Shown one piece after another: positions 1 through 10,258 of a stretch of 50,294 nt of DNA. The notes beneath the pieces are model-generated. The model ran no database searches and was not told where the DNA came from. It was given only the letters and a program-made list of their open reading frames with translations. The first letter of the stretch is position 1. Each line of letters opens with the position of its first letter. The stretch is from Proteobacteria bacterium ST_bin11 (GTDB taxonomy: Bacteria > Pseudomonadota > Gammaproteobacteria > Methylococcales > Methylomonadaceae): assembly GCA_002083615.1 (NCBI GenBank), contig MSXO01000044.1:44299-94592 (forward strand), written 5' to 3'. Both the position numbers and the translations under genes were made by a program.

Positions 1-927
1 CCTCCACCGGGAAGAACACCATTTCTTTCATCTGGAACGAGTCCCTCTCCTGAGTGGGAGAGCCTGGTGCCCAGTTCTTCATTTACCCCTCCTTTTGATG
101 CAACAGGTGGTTTTCCTCCTTTGACAAGTGTTCCTGCTTCTGACCCTTTTATCGTAACAACGACATCACCTACTTCCCCTACCCTTTCTCCGGTATCGTC
201 ACCAACTCGTTCTCCTCCCCCTTCTCCGGTATCGTCACCAACTCGTTCTCCTCCCCCTTCTTCGGTATCGTCGCCAATGCTTTCTTCCCTTACTTCTCCT
301 TCACTGGTAAATGGTAGTGTGTTTCGAGAAAACACAGACGTAGAAGCACCCAACCCTCAACGCTTTGACCCTCTCTCGGCATCGTTCATTCCAGCTACTT
401 TCCAAGGCATCCCTCAATCTGTTGGTGAATCTACTGAAACCGTCGATTCAGATTCCAGAGAAGAAGAAGGAGAAGATTCAACTCCAGTACAAGCCAACAT
501 GCGATCGAGGTCTGCACCATTCGTTGCAGTTACGGCGAACTACCAGAAGGTTGAAGATCGCATCTACGACGATCTTGTCTACGGCGATGGTTTCCAAGAG
601 ACGGGCATCTACGTTTCAGTTGTTCCAACCGACGACCACCTTGAAAGAATTACCGGCGACACGATTGACTTTCTAAGGACCAGAACTACAAGAAATCCCT
701 ATGAAAACTCGACCATTGCGAAGACCGGCAAGAGCTTTCGCGCACGAGTTGGCGCCAGGCAATTGATCGTGACACTCAGGGTCGACGATCCACGATCCGA
801 GTTTTTCGAAGCTGTCATCACCGATGCAAACACCAAGATGGAACTTGATGCACATGCAACGGTTCGCGTTCACGCGCGAGGCCTGCGAAAGATGTCGATC
901 ATTGTGTTCACCAATGCTCCTTTCTAA
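1..927 (+). CDS. Pro/Ser/Thr-rich protein, 5'-truncated by window edge
   Basis: The frame is open from base 1 with no stop and no ATG, so the gene starts left of the window; at least 308 residues are present. The N-terminal part is a Pro/Ser/Thr-rich linker with a 12-residue repeat (SPVSSPTRSPPP type). An acidic Glu-rich stretch follows (about nt 445-485), then a C-terminal domain of roughly 130 residues with mixed beta/alpha character (nt 530-927). I do not recognise the family. An unstructured linker joined to a small folded domain would suit a virion or regulatory protein, but that is only inference. The stop at 927 is followed by a small hairpin and an AATAAA at 979, just before the next ATG at 1009. 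Confidence 0.75.
   Translation, partial: PPPGRTPFLSSGTSPSPEWESLVPSSSFTPPFDATGGFPPLTSVPASDPFIVTTTSPTSPTLSPVSSPTRSPPPSPVSSPTRSPPPSSVSSPMLSSLTSPSLVNGSVFRENTDVEAPNPQRFDPLSASFIPATFQGIPQSVGESTETVDSDSREEEGEDSTPVQANMRSRSAPFVAVTANYQKVEDRIYDDLVYGDGFQETGIYVSVVPTDDHLERITGDTIDFLRTRTTRNPYENSTIAKTGKSFRARVGARQLIVTLRVDDPRSEFFEAVITDANTKMELDAHATVRVHARGLRKMSIIVFTNAPF
186..280 (+). repeat. 36-bp in-frame tandem repeat
   Basis: Copies start at 186, 222 and 258. The first two are essentially identical and the third diverges. Each encodes twelve residues of the SPVSSPTRSPPP type. The period is a multiple of three, so copy number can change without a frameshift. Confidence 0.85.
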
Positions 928-944
928 GCGAGTAAGAAAAAAAA

Positions 945-964
945 TCGTTGTTCCTCGTCAACGA
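945..964. other. short inverted repeat in intergenic gap
   Basis: TCGTTG (945-950) and CAACGA (959-964) are perfect complements with an 8-nt loop. They lie between the stop of the first gene and its AATAAA signal. The stem is short and may be chance. Confidence 0.4.
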
Positions 965-978
965 ATCAAAAAAAAAAG

Positions 979-984
979 AATAAA
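979..984 (+). terminator. poly(A) signal AATAAA
   Basis: AATAAA lies 52 nt past the stop at 927 and 25 nt before the next ATG, in an A-rich gap. This is a plausible 3' end signal for the first gene. Confidence 0.5.
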
Positions 985-1008
985 AGCTTATCCACCGATC
1001 TTCGTTGA

Positions 1009-4000
1009 ATGGCATTGCTTTCAGCTACACTGAGTCGCGGTCCTGAATCAGTTGAAAGGTTCATTACTACGTTGGAAACGCAGAAGGCTAGACTTTACAC
1101 TCAAATTACAACGTTCAACGGTGAAAGAGACTCGATTTCCAAAGAACGGCACAAACATGAATCCTATGTAATGCAACTCGGACACACTCTGGCGGATTTG
1201 AAAGTCAGCGAAGAGAACATTCGTAAATGGTGTAGAAGCCAGAAAATTGATCTTGACGGCGTCCCCTTTGAAAGTTCCGAAACGCTCGATAGATTAAACG
1301 CGTGGTTCGACGACCTACTTAAATCCAACGAACCCGTTGTTGCAGTTCTCAACGCGATTGCCAAAAACCAAGAAATCTACTTTAGCCTGCCTCAAGACCA
1401 AGAGCGCAACTACTTGCCCGAGGTGACAGATCAAGGTGAAGAAATTTACCGTATTCCAACAAGTTCTTCGTCGTCATCATCTTCATCATCGTCATCATCA
1501 CTAGACGTTGTCGTCGCGGCATCTTCGTCGTCGTTGCCATCAAATTCTCTGTTCAGTAAGAGTGTCGATATTCATCAACGCCAAGTGGACGAAGACCGTC
1601 AAGAAATTGAGTCGAGGAGAGCCTCGTTACTCAAAGAGATCGAACAAGCTCAGCGTAAAGTTGCGGCTCTGCTCAACTTTAGTGACCACGGCTTTCCAGA
1701 TTCTGTGAGAACTCCTGAACTTCTCGTGGAGTTTTGGCGAAACACCGCACTCCAAAAGACCTCGGCGGAACTCGAACTGAAGCTTCACAACGATGTCATC
1801 GGTCGCTGCTTTTCTCTGGAGAACAACTACAAAGAGCAACTCGACTACATTGGTGTGCAGCAAGGTGAAATCCAAGTGTATCTCGATGAACTTACGCAGC
1901 GTCGAGATGCTATTGTCGAGTTTTTCAGAGCACAAAATGCTTCCGATGAAAACACACAAGCTCTGCAGCGCAGAATCGTTGAGATCAACGTAAGAAACCT
2001 GGACACCGAAGGTCTTGAAGGCATTCTTCACGAAGCACTAACGAATATATCTGAAGTTACCGCAGATTATGACGAGCAGATAGAAACCATGAATTCCACC
2101 TACAAGGAAAACCTAGGGAAAATTGCCGCGTCCCAGGCTCGTCTTAAACTTGCGGAAGATCAGGCAGCAGCGTTTTCCAAGGCCATCAACGAAATTGCAA
2201 AACGTCGCGCGTCTCTTCAGGCAAGATACGACGAAACCCGTCGAAAAATCGAGAAAGTCTCTACGGAAAAACGTCGAGTTGAAGAACGTATTGCGTCGAG
2301 AGCTAGTCAAGAAGATGAGAGTCGGCAGCGAAGCAAGCGGAGCCGAAACGAGACAGAACAAACTCTCGAACTCGCCAAGGTTTCCTACGAGGGAATAACC
2401 AAAAGTATTGACGCAACAAACCTCGAACTTGAACAAAAGTCCAGATATATCGAACGGCTCGAATATCGCCTCGAATCGTTGAAGAAAACGTCGTATTTCA
2501 ATGGGATTCTCGACGCCAAAGAGCACGAAATCCTACTTATGATGATCGACACACGCGACATTTTTGTCAGCGACGACAACATATTCAACGTTGTTTCCGA
2601 ACGTCGAATGAAAGTTGAACAGGCTCTGGACGAACTTCAAGACGCAATTGGCTACGACAACGATAGTGTGTCGACTGAACACCGCGAACGCTACAACGAA
2701 TTCAGAGCGTTCATCGAGAAGATAGGGAAGCTTTCCTCGACGATAAGCGACCTTGAAGATGAGCAAAAGTCCCGCGATGAAGTTATCGAGCAGCTAAGAG
2801 ACAGCATCAGTGAAAGAGACCTCAATGTTGTACAACTGAACTCGCAGATTGTCTTGCTCACTGCTCAAATTGCAAGCGCCGCGCAAAGTACACCTAGTCA
2901 AAAAGAACAAGCGTCCTCGAGCAACAACGTTGAAGACAATGACGACGATGATAAACCGACTGTCTCTGCGGAAGAACGAGATGAACTCGAACGACAGCTT
3001 GTTGAATTGAAGCGTAAAGCACAGCTGGAAATCGACAACCTCAACGAAAAGGGGCGTAGACTACAGGCCGCTTACAACCAAACTAGCTCGAAAAACCTCC
3101 AACTTTCCAGAGAAAAGGGACAACTCGAGTTGCAATTGAAAAAACTGTCAAGCGAAGCGAAAACAATCGGAGCTCTTCGTCAAGAACAAGCAAAACAACA
3201 AGCAGAAATCACGCAGTTAAAAAAAGATAACGGCCGCGTGTACAGAGAAGAACAAGCAAAGCAAGCAACAAAAGTACAAGAACTAGACAGCGTACGAGCA
3301 GAGTTGGAAAGTATGACGGCAGCATTCACGGAGATCTCCAGTGAGAAAGACAGTCTTGAGCGTCAGCGAGACAGCTTGAATGCACAAAAGGCAACGCTCG
3401 ACGCCCAGTTAATCGAGTTGAGCGACACGCTTTCCAGTCTCGAAGCTGAGAAAAGCACCGCCGAAGGAAGGTCAGCTCTGTCCGAAGACAGGATAAAGGA
3501 AATCAGCGGGCTTCTTGAGAGAACTGAAGTTCGCGCAAGTAAGGATCGACAACTCTACGACGCCAAACAACGCGAATCTAACGAAAGCGTCAAAAAACTT
3601 CAAGCTCAGCTACAACAAGTTGAATCAGAGCTAATAGGCGAGAAAACTAAACTTGTGCAACTTCAAGAGGAGTTAGGCAAGCAGAGAGCTCTTACCGAAG
3701 AACAACGGCTCAAAGCAGAGGCAAGTGCGAAGATAAAGAGCTCGGAGATCACCGATCCTGCAACTGGTCAGCTCTACACTCTCGAATTTGTACGCACCTT
3801 AAACGATCAAACTCGAAGATCCGATGCCACGGTTCGCGATATCTTGAGTACCTACGCAAGTTTTAAAACTCGTGACGATCCTATCAATAGGCTTGGCGCC
3901 GTATCAATAATACTTGAAGAAAAAGCCAGAAAGATTTCCGCGTTGGACTCAATGTTGTTTGAGGAAAGGAAGAAAACAAGTAGTCTAAACAAGGAAGTAT

Positions 4001-7000
4001 CTACTTCAAGACAACAGATCAGAGAGCTATCTGAAGAACTAGAAAGACTTCGAAGAACCTTGGAAGCTCAACGAAAGACCCAGGAAGAGGCAACCAGAAC
4101 ACAAAGTTTAAATTTCAATCAGCTTAAGCAGTCGCTGCAAAACCTACTCAACGCGGTTCCTCTAGGCGACACAACTCAACGGCCACGCACAGTGGCCGAT
4201 GCAATTGCTCTGCTAACCAGACACAAAAATGATCTAGCACAAACAAGCAGAGAATTAGCTGAACAGACAACGGCATTGGCGAAAGCGCAGGAGAAACTCG
4301 AGTCCGAGGAATTCAAGGAAGCTCAAACCATTTCGAACGGCGTAAAGCTGATCAACGAACGTCTTTCTAAGCTTCTTCAAGATCTCGGCGACACCAACGA
4401 AAGCAATGCAAATCTATCTTCAATTGAGCGATCCTTGGAAGCAATTGACCAGCTTACCTTAAAGGAACAACAGACAAGGCAGAAAATCGAAAGAATCGAG
4501 ACTGCACATAAACTTGCCGTTGAATCGCTGCAAGCCCAGCTAAACGAAGTCAACCGCAAGCTAGAGGAAGCTCAACGAGAATCTTCACGGTACCTTCAGG
4601 GAAAAACCACTGCTGAAGAAATTCTTCGTAGTTTTCAGGCACAGCAAGTTGAGACCGCCAAGCAACTTCGCGGCTATCAGACAATGCTTGGAGGCTCGAA
4701 GAACAGCAAAGACCTGCAAGAAATGATGGTGAGATTTGTGACGGAGAAGAATGCCGAAATTACACGGTCGCTTCAGGAAACCATTGATTCGAAGGAACGT
4801 GAACTCGCAGATCTGAGAGCAAACCAACTCGCCCTTAGCGACGAAGATGAACGTTTGCGCAGTGAATTGAAGGCTGCTTACGAAGAAAGCACCAGAAACA
4901 CCCAAGTGATCGATGAATCTCGGGAAAAGATTGCCGAACTTCAAGGAGAAGTGAGTGCTGTTCGCGCTCGCCTGGAAGAAGAAGAACGCACACGCTCCTC
5001 TTTACAGCAATCTCAAGCAGAAACCTACAAGCAACTGCAGATAAGCAACGAAGAAACGAAAAACGCGATCGAACAACTTAAGAGAACTAACTCCGAGGAA
5101 CTTAAGTTATTGGAGAACACTCATCGACAAGAAGTTGAACAACTCATCCAGCAAATGGAAGCTCTTAAGACCAACCAACTGGCTAGGAACGCCGCAGAGC
5201 TCGATGAAAAAATTCTTCAGTTGACCAAATTGAATGCAGCCATTCAAGCCCAAGCGAACGCTCACCTCGAAGCTCTAGAGACACTCAAAGGCAACAACGC
5301 TGAACTTCTCGCTGAAACTGCAAAATACGATAGCGTTAAGAACGAGTTGGAAGACCAGGTAAAAACACTGCAAGATGAACTTAGTGGCATGGCCAATGAA
5401 CGTGAACAAAGTAAAGCCGACGCTGCTCGAACGTTGGAGCGCATGCGAGAAGAGCTAGAGCACAGAAATCAAGAATACGCCAAGACCGTTGAAGAAAAGA
5501 TCTCCGAGCAGGCACGCTACAATACGCTACTCGCAGAAAATACTCGTACACAGGCGGAGCTACGAGAGTCTATTAAAAAACTTGAGCAGGAACGTGAAAG
5601 TTCCAAGTCGACGCAAGACGCTCAGTTGCAAGCATTCCAACGGGAAATCGTGGGACTTCGCAACAAACTCTCCGAGGCAAACATCGAAGTTGAAAGTTTA
5701 ACCTCGAAGCTGAATGCGGAAGCACTGTCGTTCAACAACCTAAAGAACACTGTTGAAGAGCTGAACAAACGACTTGAAGAGGCGAAAGAAGAATTTGCTG
5801 AGAAAAGTCGTCAAAACGAAAAACTCGTTGAAACAAAGAGTCGAGATCATGCAACCGCAATTCAGAAATTTCAAGTGCAACTCGAAGAACTTAGCTCGTT
5901 GTCCGCTAGACAAATCGAAGAACTGACTAGACTACGAGAAGTTCAAGATAACTTCAACAGGGAAAAAGCTACTCGAGAGTCTGTTGAACAGCAGCTTCTT
6001 CGACAAACGCTTGAAAATAGCGCCATGCAAGAAGCCATCCGCGCTCTACAGCTTGAAAGGGAAGCAAGCGAAAGCCGGCTGAACGAACAATCCGCAGAGG
6101 TCAGCAAGCTCCAAGCCTCTGAACGTCTGCTTATTGAAAGCCAAGAGAGTTCGAAATTCGAGATAAACAGACTCACCGAGGAGATTCAACGTGAAAAAGT
6201 TGCTGCAGATCAACGCGAAGCGAAATTACGCGCCGACATCGATCAAGCGAACGAAGCAAACGCAGCGCTCGACGCTCTTAATCAAACACTCAGAGCTAGC
6301 GAAGCATCGCAGGCGCGCATCTTGGAAACCCTTCAACGTCAGCAAAGCGATGAAATCGAACAACGCGAACGCTCGAAACAAGAACTAGAAAATTTGCGTA
6401 GAGAGTCCGCGGTACTTAGACAATCCTACGATGAAAGCGAAAAACTCTTGGAGAATCTACGCGGAGATCACAAGAAACTGAGTGACCTCAACGCAGAACT
6501 AAACCAAGACCTTCAACGCGAAACCGACGAGTCCCGTAAAATTCAACTCGACGCAGAGCGTAGTCGCAGTGAACTCGCCACACTCGCCGAACAACTCCGA
6601 ACGAACACCGAGGAGTCTGAAAGTCGGTCGTCTCTATTGAACGCTCAAGTTCTGGAGCTTCGGTCAAGTTTATCGCGAATCTCCGAAAAGCTTGAAGCCT
6701 TCGCCGAAGAAAAGAAGAACAACGACGAACGATTTGCCAAGGCGAACAAACAAGAAGAAGAGGGAATTCGCAACGACGAAAAGGAGCTCAGAGAAGTGGA
6801 GAAGCGCAAACGCAGAGCTTTGTACGACGATAACGACGAAAATTCCTCGAGAAAAACGAGAAAACGCAACGACAGCGGTAATAGCTACTACGACAATCAC
6901 CCAGAGTACATTATCGCAGCGAACGCCCAAAGTCTCATTGATGGAACGTCGCCAACTGTTCCCGTCTCTTTGTTCGACATTACCAAGGAACGAGATGCGT

Positions 7001-8265
7001 ACGCCAGAGTCATTGGCGCCTTGGATATCACGGACAATCGAGGTATTTTCAGCATCGTTGAAGACTATGCAATTCGAAGTGGTGCGTTGCCACTCGAAAC
7101 TCAGGTGGTCTTCAACACCTTTCACACGTTCGTAAACCTCGTGGCGGGAAACACGGGGCAGGCTGCCAACGTTTTCTGGACGTCAGAGCAAAAAGGCTAT
7201 GAAGCACTCATAGCTGAAATTGTGGAGGCAGCGACCATCGACACAAACGCTGTCTCCGTCTCTGAGGTGAACAACTTCCCCCAGCTTCAACCCTTTCTTG
7301 AAACAACGCTAACGAAGATCATCGACGATCGCTTTATCACGGATCAGCCTTCGAGAGTGCCGAAAATTGCAGTGTTTCCCCAAAGCAGTCTTCCTTCCAC
7401 TCAACCAAGAGGTCTGAGCAGCGACAAACTGCTTCTCGGTGAAGCTGAAGACGGTGAAGTCGACCGCTATCCTCTATTGAACTCACGCTACGGCTATCTA
7501 CGAGAATCCTACGATTTCAACTCGACGATCAAGCGTCTGGTTCTTCCGGCTATCAACGCGCAAAACGCGGATGGTCTAAAATTCTCTGTGGAAGAGCCTA
7601 CACCAGAAGACCCCTGGACAACCATGCCAGAGGGAGCGTCCAAACAGGTTGTAGTCAAGGCTCTCGCCAACAACATCGTGCAGCATCTTCACGTGGGCAA
7701 TCAAGGCGGTCGAGTTATTCGTCGACCAACTGTACTCAGCGTCCGAAAACTTCTGGACACCATTGCCAAGGAAAGAATCACCTCCGAAATGACCTACTCT
7801 GCTGAACGGTACGTTGGCTTGAATCAACGTATCATAGGTGTTCTCGGTTCTGTCGTCGACAATACCTTTTTCGCCGCGTTCAACCTGGCCCTACAGGAAA
7901 CGGGTGTCGCCTTCGACTTTACAAGCCCTCTTTTCTACGGGGCACTTTTGTCTGTCAAGTTTGCTTCGTTTGTGGGAGCTCGGTATCTATTGATCAAGGC
8001 AGAATCAAAGTCAACGGCTAAGACCGGCCGTTCGATGCATCTACGTTCGGTGATTAGCCGTCAACTCGAGGAGTTTCTTAGATCGGGCAACGGAATTACG
8101 CCTACGCAAATCCCAACTTTCGAGAGCGTCTACACTCAAAACGTTGCCAATCAATCTCTACTTGAGTATAGAACAACGCAAAAACGCAATCGTCTAGGCG
8201 ATGATCGTCTTCTTCGAAACACCGACGCTCCCAAGAGGGTAAAAACTCCTTCAGTTTTTTTCTAG
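1009..8265 (+). CDS. giant coiled-coil protein (2418 aa), tegument/scaffold-like
   Basis: Residues roughly 190-1950 are almost continuous heptad-type sequence, rich in Glu, Gln, Lys, Arg, Leu and Ala with no Pro-rich breaks. This resembles a myosin-tail or SMC-type coiled coil. A 13-Ser run sits near residues 152-164 and an acidic Asp patch near 645-652. Basic, NLS-like clusters (KRKRR, KTRKR) fall around residues 1930-1955. A globular C-terminal domain of about 450 residues follows (nt 6901-8265) and is the part most likely to carry specific function. No catalytic motif is visible. The start is the first ATG after the A-rich gap. Herpesviruses encode very large tegument proteins, but I see no sequence link to a named one, so a structural or scaffold role is inference. 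Other coiled-coil proteins would look alike in composition. Confidence 0.9.
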   Translation: MALLSATLSRGPESVERFITTLETQKARLYTQITTFNGERDSISKERHKHESYVMQLGHTLADLKVSEENIRKWCRSQKIDLDGVPFESSETLDRLNAWFDDLLKSNEPVVAVLNAIAKNQEIYFSLPQDQERNYLPEVTDQGEEIYRIPTSSSSSSSSSSSSSLDVVVAASSSSLPSNSLFSKSVDIHQRQVDEDRQEIESRRASLLKEIEQAQRKVAALLNFSDHGFPDSVRTPELLVEFWRNTALQKTSAELELKLHNDVIGRCFSLENNYKEQLDYIGVQQGEIQVYLDELTQRRDAIVEFFRAQNASDENTQALQRRIVEINVRNLDTEGLEGILHEALTNISEVTADYDEQIETMNSTYKENLGKIAASQARLKLAEDQAAAFSKAINEIAKRRASLQARYDETRRKIEKVSTEKRRVEERIASRASQEDESRQRSKRSRNETEQTLELAKVSYEGITKSIDATNLELEQKSRYIERLEYRLESLKKTSYFNGILDAKEHEILLMMIDTRDIFVSDDNIFNVVSERRMKVEQALDELQDAIGYDNDSVSTEHRERYNEFRAFIEKIGKLSSTISDLEDEQKSRDEVIEQLRDSISERDLNVVQLNSQIVLLTAQIASAAQSTPSQKEQASSSNNVEDNDDDDKPTVSAEERDELERQLVELKRKAQLEIDNLNEKGRRLQAAYNQTSSKNLQLSREKGQLELQLKKLSSEAKTIGALRQEQAKQQAEITQLKKDNGRVYREEQAKQATKVQELDSVRAELESMTAAFTEISSEKDSLERQRDSLNAQKATLDAQLIELSDTLSSLEAEKSTAEGRSALSEDRIKEISGLLERTEVRASKDRQLYDAKQRESNESVKKLQAQLQQVESELIGEKTKLVQLQEELGKQRALTEEQRLKAEASAKIKSSEITDPATGQLYTLEFVRTLNDQTRRSDATVRDILSTYASFKTRDDPINRLGAVSIILEEKARKISALDSMLFEERKKTSSLNKEVSTSRQQIRELSEELERLRRTLEAQRKTQEEATRTQSLNFNQLKQSLQNLLNAVPLGDTTQRPRTVADAIALLTRHKNDLAQTSRELAEQTTALAKAQEKLESEEFKEAQTISNGVKLINERLSKLLQDLGDTNESNANLSSIERSLEAIDQLTLKEQQTRQKIERIETAHKLAVESLQAQLNEVNRKLEEAQRESSRYLQGKTTAEEILRSFQAQQVETAKQLRGYQTMLGGSKNSKDLQEMMVRFVTEKNAEITRSLQETIDSKERELADLRANQLALSDEDERLRSELKAAYEESTRNTQVIDESREKIAELQGEVSAVRARLEEEERTRSSLQQSQAETYKQLQISNEETKNAIEQLKRTNSEELKLLENTHRQEVEQLIQQMEALKTNQLARNAAELDEKILQLTKLNAAIQAQANAHLEALETLKGNNAELLAETAKYDSVKNELEDQVKTLQDELSGMANEREQSKADAARTLERMREELEHRNQEYAKTVEEKISEQARYNTLLAENTRTQAELRESIKKLEQERESSKSTQDAQLQAFQREIVGLRNKLSEANIEVESLTSKLNAEALSFNNLKNTVEELNKRLEEAKEEFAEKSRQNEKLVETKSRDHATAIQKFQVQLEELSSLSARQIEELTRLREVQDNFNREKATRESVEQQLLRQTLENSAMQEAIRALQLEREASESRLNEQSAEVSKLQASERLLIESQESSKFEINRLTEEIQREKVAADQREAKLRADIDQANEANAALDALNQTLRASEASQARILETLQRQQSDEIEQRERSKQELENLRRESAVLRQSYDESEKLLENLRGDHKKLSDLNAELNQDLQRETDESRKIQLDAERSRSELATLAEQLRTNTEESESRSSLLNAQVLELRSSLSRISEKLEAFAEEKKNNDERFAKANKQEEEGIRNDEKELREVEKRKRRALYDDNDENSSRKTRKRNDSGNSYYDNHPEYIIAANAQSLIDGTSPTVPVSLFDITKERDAYARVIGALDITDNRGIFSIVEDYAIRSGALPLETQVVFNTFHTFVNLVAGNTGQAANVFWTSEQKGYEALIAEIVEAATIDTNAVSVSEVNNFPQLQPFLETTLTKIIDDRFITDQPSRVPKIAVFPQSSLPSTQPRGLSSDKLLLGEAEDGEVDRYPLLNSRYGYLRESYDFNSTIKRLVLPAINAQNADGLKFSVEEPTPEDPWTTMPEGASKQVVVKALANNIVQHLHVGNQGGRVIRRPTVLSVRKLLDTIAKERITSEMTYSAERYVGLNQRIIGVLGSVVDNTFFAAFNLALQETGVAFDFTSPLFYGALLSVKFASFVGARYLLIKAESKSTAKTGRSMHLRSVISRQLEEFLRSGNGITPTQIPTFESVYTQNVANQSLLEYRTTQKRNRLGDDRLLRNTDAPKRVKTPSVFF
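1462..1500 (+). repeat. TCN triplet run encoding 13 Ser
   Basis: Thirteen consecutive serine codons (AGT, then TCT, TCG and TCA in mixture) lie in the N-terminal part of the coiled-coil gene. The codons are mixed, so this is not a perfect microsatellite. Confidence 0.85.
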
Positions 8266-8336
8266 CCGTCGAGCCAAAAAACTTTTTCCCCTTACAGCGA
8301 AGAAATCAACGCGCGCGAAAAAAAAACGAAAAAAAA

Positions 8337-9335
8337 ATGAGTGGGCGTCCCAATCAACGATTTCGCAAGGCCAAGGTTGTCCCAGAGGCCAAGCCGCCAA
8401 GCGACGACGAAGAAGATGATGGAGAAGTTGAAGCCAGTCAACAACGAGAACCTTCACGAGCAAAGCCTGCAGCACCAAGGTTCAAGCATTCCGATGTTCG
8501 CACTGCAACGTTTTCCGTTAGTTGGTCGGGAACACTCGATCAACTGCAAACTGTTGAAGCGTTCAGCATGGCACAGCTTGTCAACGATCCTTCTGCTCTG
8601 TTTCCCAGTGGAGTTCCCAGTGAAGGAGAGTCGACACAGGGAGTCATCACTGGCGCTTGCGTGAAATCCGTTCACACGGATTTTCCCTTCGCAGTGATTG
8701 CCTCTTCGCCAGTCTTCGAGTCTTCACACGTTGTTTCGCCTCCAGGTCGTCCAGTGCAACGAGGCTTCGAAATCCTCTATCCGGGTTCCAGTAAGCTCGC
8801 CGTCAACAAGGCCTTGGTGACAAAGACAAAGGAAATCAATCCTGCGATCGTCGAGAAGTTTGGACACATCGATCCAAAGAACATCGAGTCTGTTTCGTTT
8901 ATCACAGACCACCACGGCGTTGAAACTGAAGTCGACATTTGGGATGGAAATCCTCTGATTCCCGTGCTGCAACATCTGTCCGAGACCACCAGGAGGGACG
9001 AGTACAAAGTTGCCCTTGCGACGAGCTCAAAGAAAGAGAGAGGTCTTCGTATCAAGAAGACTCTCTACGATAAACTCCGCACCTGCTACAACCAACAGGT
9101 TGTTCCTCATCTCTCTCAGCAAGACCTATCCACTGTACCTTTCAAACTTGAGCGTGTTGGTGCCGATTGGAGTGATCCAATTTCACCTGAACTCGCCGAC
9201 CCGCGTTGGATGTCGACAACTTTCACGGCCACCACTGAAATTGAGGTGTCTTACAAACTTGCAATTCGTCCACCTGCTCCGTCTGCCTCTTCAGCTGGGG
9301 CAGCGTCTTCATCGTCATCGTCGTCTCAGCAGTAA
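8337..9335 (+). CDS. unknown 332-aa protein with Ser-rich tail
   Basis: The ATG directly follows a run of eight A's, the leader style seen across this window. The N-terminal 50 residues are charged and acidic (DDEEDDGE). Residues about 55-310 look like a folded beta-rich domain. The last 25 residues are Ala/Ser-rich, ending in a Ser run and QQ. There is no signal peptide, membrane span or recognisable catalytic motif. Size and composition would suit a structural or DNA-associated virion protein, but I cannot assign a family. It lies 71 nt after the coiled-coil gene on the same strand, so the two may be expressed together. Confidence 0.85.
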   Translation: MSGRPNQRFRKAKVVPEAKPPSDDEEDDGEVEASQQREPSRAKPAAPRFKHSDVRTATFSVSWSGTLDQLQTVEAFSMAQLVNDPSALFPSGVPSEGESTQGVITGACVKSVHTDFPFAVIASSPVFESSHVVSPPGRPVQRGFEILYPGSSKLAVNKALVTKTKEINPAIVEKFGHIDPKNIESVSFITDHHGVETEVDIWDGNPLIPVLQHLSETTRRDEYKVALATSSKKERGLRIKKTLYDKLRTCYNQQVVPHLSQQDLSTVPFKLERVGADWSDPISPELADPRWMSTTFTATTEIEVSYKLAIRPPAPSASSAGAASSSSSSSQQ

Positions 9336-9454
9336 AAAAAACAACAAGCTTTAAGTAAACTTTTCACCTCCATTCACCTCTTCTTTCTCGAGGGTTGCTT
9401 TTTTTTTGCATTCTTTCGTATGAACAGGCTAGTGCGCCACAAAAAGAAAAAAAA

Positions 9455-10237
9455 ATGCTATTCGTCGTGGAATGTGCGTCGCTGGTAGTCTACGCAGTGA
9501 CGATACTCCTGGCGTTTGTCTTTGGTCTTGCCAGAGGAAAGAGAGCACGCAAGGTCATCATTCACTTTATCTTCTTTTCTCTGATTTATATGATCGTGCT
9601 TTGTTGGATAGGCATGACTTCAGCATGGAACATCGTAAGACCTTCAGATGGAGAACGCATTGACATGGTGAGGTTCACAAAGAACGTTGTGTTCTCTAGT
9701 ACATGTGTTCTCATCGTCACGAACATCATCAATAAGTTCTCTGCCTACACAATAATACACGGACTGAACTTTGCCTTCGCCTACTTTTCCCTCTACAATG
9801 CAATGCTCGACGATCTCTACGAAGATCGACTTACCTGGCTGGAGATTTCCTGTGTGCTCTCGATTTTTCGATTTTTCTACCTACTCAAAGAAATCATCGA
9901 CGGCAAGCGCTACAACCCGATAATAGCCAAGGTTGTCGTGGGCTTCAACATAGCCTACGATATACTCTACTACATGGTGTTCATTATGTCGCCCTATTTC
10001 CAGAATCTCATCTCCTTCTATTCCATGAACGTGGTGATGAGTGTTTTAGATTTGGTGTTTGTTCCTCTTTGCGCGCTCATTGTTGTACACTACAACTGGA
10101 TTTCCATGTCTCAGGACTACAGCAATCAACAACAAGACTACCTGGCAGTGAACGCCGCTCAACGCAAGTTTGAAAACGAAGTTGCGAGCGGAAAGATAAG
10201 TCGAAGAGAAGTTCGAGACGCGTTTCACAGTCATTAA
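9455..10237 (+). CDS. multi-spanning membrane protein (about 7 TM), 260 aa
   Basis: I chose the ATG at 9455, which follows an A-rich leader; the in-frame sequence upstream has no ATG. Hydrophobic segments fall near residues 4-24, 31-53, 73-93, 96-116, 125-145, 157-183 and 196-222, giving about seven predicted spans. A hydrophilic C-terminal tail of about 38 residues follows, with basic SRREVR-type sequence. I see no G-protein-receptor signature such as DRY or NPxxY. It is one of several unassigned polytopic proteins in the window. Envelope or host-membrane remodelling is possible but unproven. The gene converges on the minus-strand gene ending at 10259. Confidence 0.85.
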   Translation: MLFVVECASLVVYAVTILLAFVFGLARGKRARKVIIHFIFFSLIYMIVLCWIGMTSAWNIVRPSDGERIDMVRFTKNVVFSSTCVLIVTNIINKFSAYTIIHGLNFAFAYFSLYNAMLDDLYEDRLTWLEISCVLSIFRFFYLLKEIIDGKRYNPIIAKVVVGFNIAYDILYYMVFIMSPYFQNLISFYSMNVVMSVLDLVFVPLCALIVVHYNWISMSQDYSNQQQDYLAVNAAQRKFENEVASGKISRREVRDAFHSH

Positions 10238-10258
10238 AAAAAACGACAAAGAGAGACT

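Noticed and set aside
6670..7135. Open frames of about 150 codons on both strands inside the coiled-coil gene
   Set aside because: They are frame shadows of a long GA-rich coding sequence, with biased composition and no leader or motif.
9395..9454. Upstream extension of the 9455 membrane protein
   Set aside because: The extension begins at TTG and includes the A-rich leader, so the ATG at 9455 is preferred.
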